Assembly: GCA_002477505.1 (NCBI GenBank)
Contig: DLQB01000003.1
Span: 1 to 7,519, forward strand
DNA from: Flavobacteriales bacterium UBA7443
GTDB taxonomy: Bacteria > Bacteroidota > Bacteroidia > Flavobacteriales_D > Sanyastnellaceae
Direction: 5' to 3'
Length of the DNA: 7,519 bases
Numbering within the stretch: the first letter of the stretch is position 1; each line of letters starts with the position of its first letter. Positions 6,887 to 7,519 of this stretch are shown in pieces. The notes below the pieces were generated by a model. That model was not told where the DNA came from. It saw only the letters and a list, made by a program, of their open reading frames with translations, and searched no databases. The translations under genes were made by a program, and so were the position numbers.

Positions 6887-7453
6887 ATGAGGAACGTAGG
6901 ATTATTCAGTTGGATGACGAAGAGGAGGCTCACAGAAGAGCAAGTGGCCACTTTTTTTGTGGACACCACCTTTGAGACGGTCGAAAACGGTTGGCCTGAA
7001 GTTGCGGACTTCTTAAATGGATGCGCAGGATTCGAGCAATCCCCGGCGTTGGACCCTGAAGATTATGGCCGATTTCTGATGATCATCGTTTCCGCCAACA
7101 TCCAAATGATTCCCAAGCACTTTGATAGCGGTGTTGATCGACAAGTCATTCAACGGATCTGCAGCAAGTTTGCGCGCGCCCTGGATATAGCCCCTGAAAC
7201 GTTTGCGAGCAAAGTGAAGCAGTATCGGGCATTCATGAAACAGATCAATCGGCCTTCGAAGAATGTCAGCACAGCAATGACCCGCGCCGTATTTTACAAA
7301 TACCATTTGAACCAATACCAAGATGCGTATTTCCGGGACATGAACACGCCTGAACCCAATATCCAGCGGGACTTGAAGCAACTCATGGAACATTTCTTGT
7401 GGGATTGGGATGCGTTTACCGAATCCTACCGCGTCGTTCCGACCAGCGCGTGA
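6887..7453 (+). CDS. Conserved-looking hypothetical protein, soluble and helical
   Basis: I do not recognise this 188-residue protein (179 if it starts at the second ATG, 6914). It has no signal peptide or membrane helix and no metal-binding or nucleotide-binding motif that I can see. It contains five isolated Trp and many amphipathic segments, for example RQVIQRICSKFARALDI (85-101) and PETFASKVKQYRAFMKQI (103-120), suggesting an all-alpha fold. Codon use is like its neighbours and the frame is clean, so it is probably a real gene. Start choice is open. ATG 6887 has no Shine-Dalgarno and lies only 10 bases past a TAGATTTG promoter match, whereas ATG 6914 (MTKRRLTEEQ) would have a more usual leader if that promoter is real. 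It is divergent from pyrD, and its stop codon directly touches the smpB stop. Confidence 0.7.
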   Translation: MRNVGLFSWMTKRRLTEEQVATFFVDTTFETVENGWPEVADFLNGCAGFEQSPALDPEDYGRFLMIIVSANIQMIPKHFDSGVDRQVIQRICSKFARALDIAPETFASKVKQYRAFMKQINRPSKNVSTAMTRAVFYKYHLNQYQDAYFRDMNTPEPNIQRDLKQLMEHFLWDWDAFTESYRVVPTSA

Positions 7454-7519
7454 TCACATCATCCGCTCAATGTCCCGCGAAATGTCTTTGTCTTTGAGGC
7501 TTTCTCGCTTATCGTGCAG
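7454..7519 (-). CDS. smpB: SsrA-binding protein SmpB, C-terminal tail (partial)
   Basis: The last 21 codons of a minus-strand gene enter from the right edge, ending at a TGA (7456-7454). The visible peptide begins LHDKRESLKDKDISRDIER and ends MM. This matches the end of SmpB, whose family ends with a (Y/H)DKRE(T/S)xKxRD...R(D/E)xxR pattern. SmpB binds tmRNA and brings it to stalled ribosomes for trans-translation; this basic tail enters the empty mRNA channel of the ribosome and folds there. Only the tail is visible, so the call rests on about 20 residues. Confidence 0.8.
   Translation of the reverse strand: MHDKRESLKDKDISRDIERMM

Noticed and set aside
6775..6969. Upstream extension of the pyrD frame that would give a 408-residue protein
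   Set aside because: The extra 65 residues are not part of the class 2 family, cover the divergent promoter gap and overlap the opposite gene; ATG 6774 gives the standard length and the usual N-terminal helix.

Overview
The window looks like ordinary, compact chromosome from a member of the Bacteroidota, possibly a Flavobacteriales-like lineage; the lineage below phylum is a guess. Four things point there: a chorismate mutase tail of the kind found at the C-terminus of Bacteroidota DAHP synthase/chorismate mutase fusions, a DUF983 protein, an HMA-MauE membrane protein, and sites resembling the Bacteroidota -7 promoter element TAnnTTTG. Most genes lack a Shine-Dalgarno sequence, which also fits, with one clear exception. 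I found no mobile element, CRISPR array, tRNA or rRNA.

Layout. Bases 1-204 (+) hold the 3' end of a chorismate mutase domain gene. Bases 205-414 are non-coding and contain three hairpins, the last being a strong intrinsic terminator for + strand transcription. Next comes a minus-strand block read from right to left: purB (4011-2638), then, 4 bp later, an MsbA-like ABC exporter with a TTG start (2633-816), then a DUF983 zinc-ribbon membrane protein that overlaps the exporter by one base (816-415). Divergent from purB across a 120 bp gap are two + strand genes 12 bp apart: an HMA-MauE fusion (4132-4857) and a metallo-beta-lactamase-fold hydrolase (4870-5739). pyrD (class 2 dihydroorotate dehydrogenase, 6774-5743, minus) converges on the hydrolase with a 3 bp gap. 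Divergent from pyrD is a 188-residue protein I do not recognise (6887-7453, +). Its stop codon directly abuts the stop codon of a minus-strand smpB, of which only the last 21 codons lie in the window.

How the genes relate. purB (purine synthesis), pyrD (pyrimidine synthesis), the chorismate mutase fragment (aromatic amino acids) and smpB (ribosome rescue) are housekeeping genes. The exporter probably flips a lipid or exports a hydrophobic substrate, and is likely translated in coupling with the DUF983 gene. The HMA-MauE and hydrolase pair is the least explained unit: a predicted metal-binding and redox membrane protein made with a cytosolic metallohydrolase. I see no convincing new multi-gene system. 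The items worth a second look are that pair, the 205-414 spacer, the TTG start, the lone strong Shine-Dalgarno, and the zero-gap convergent pair.
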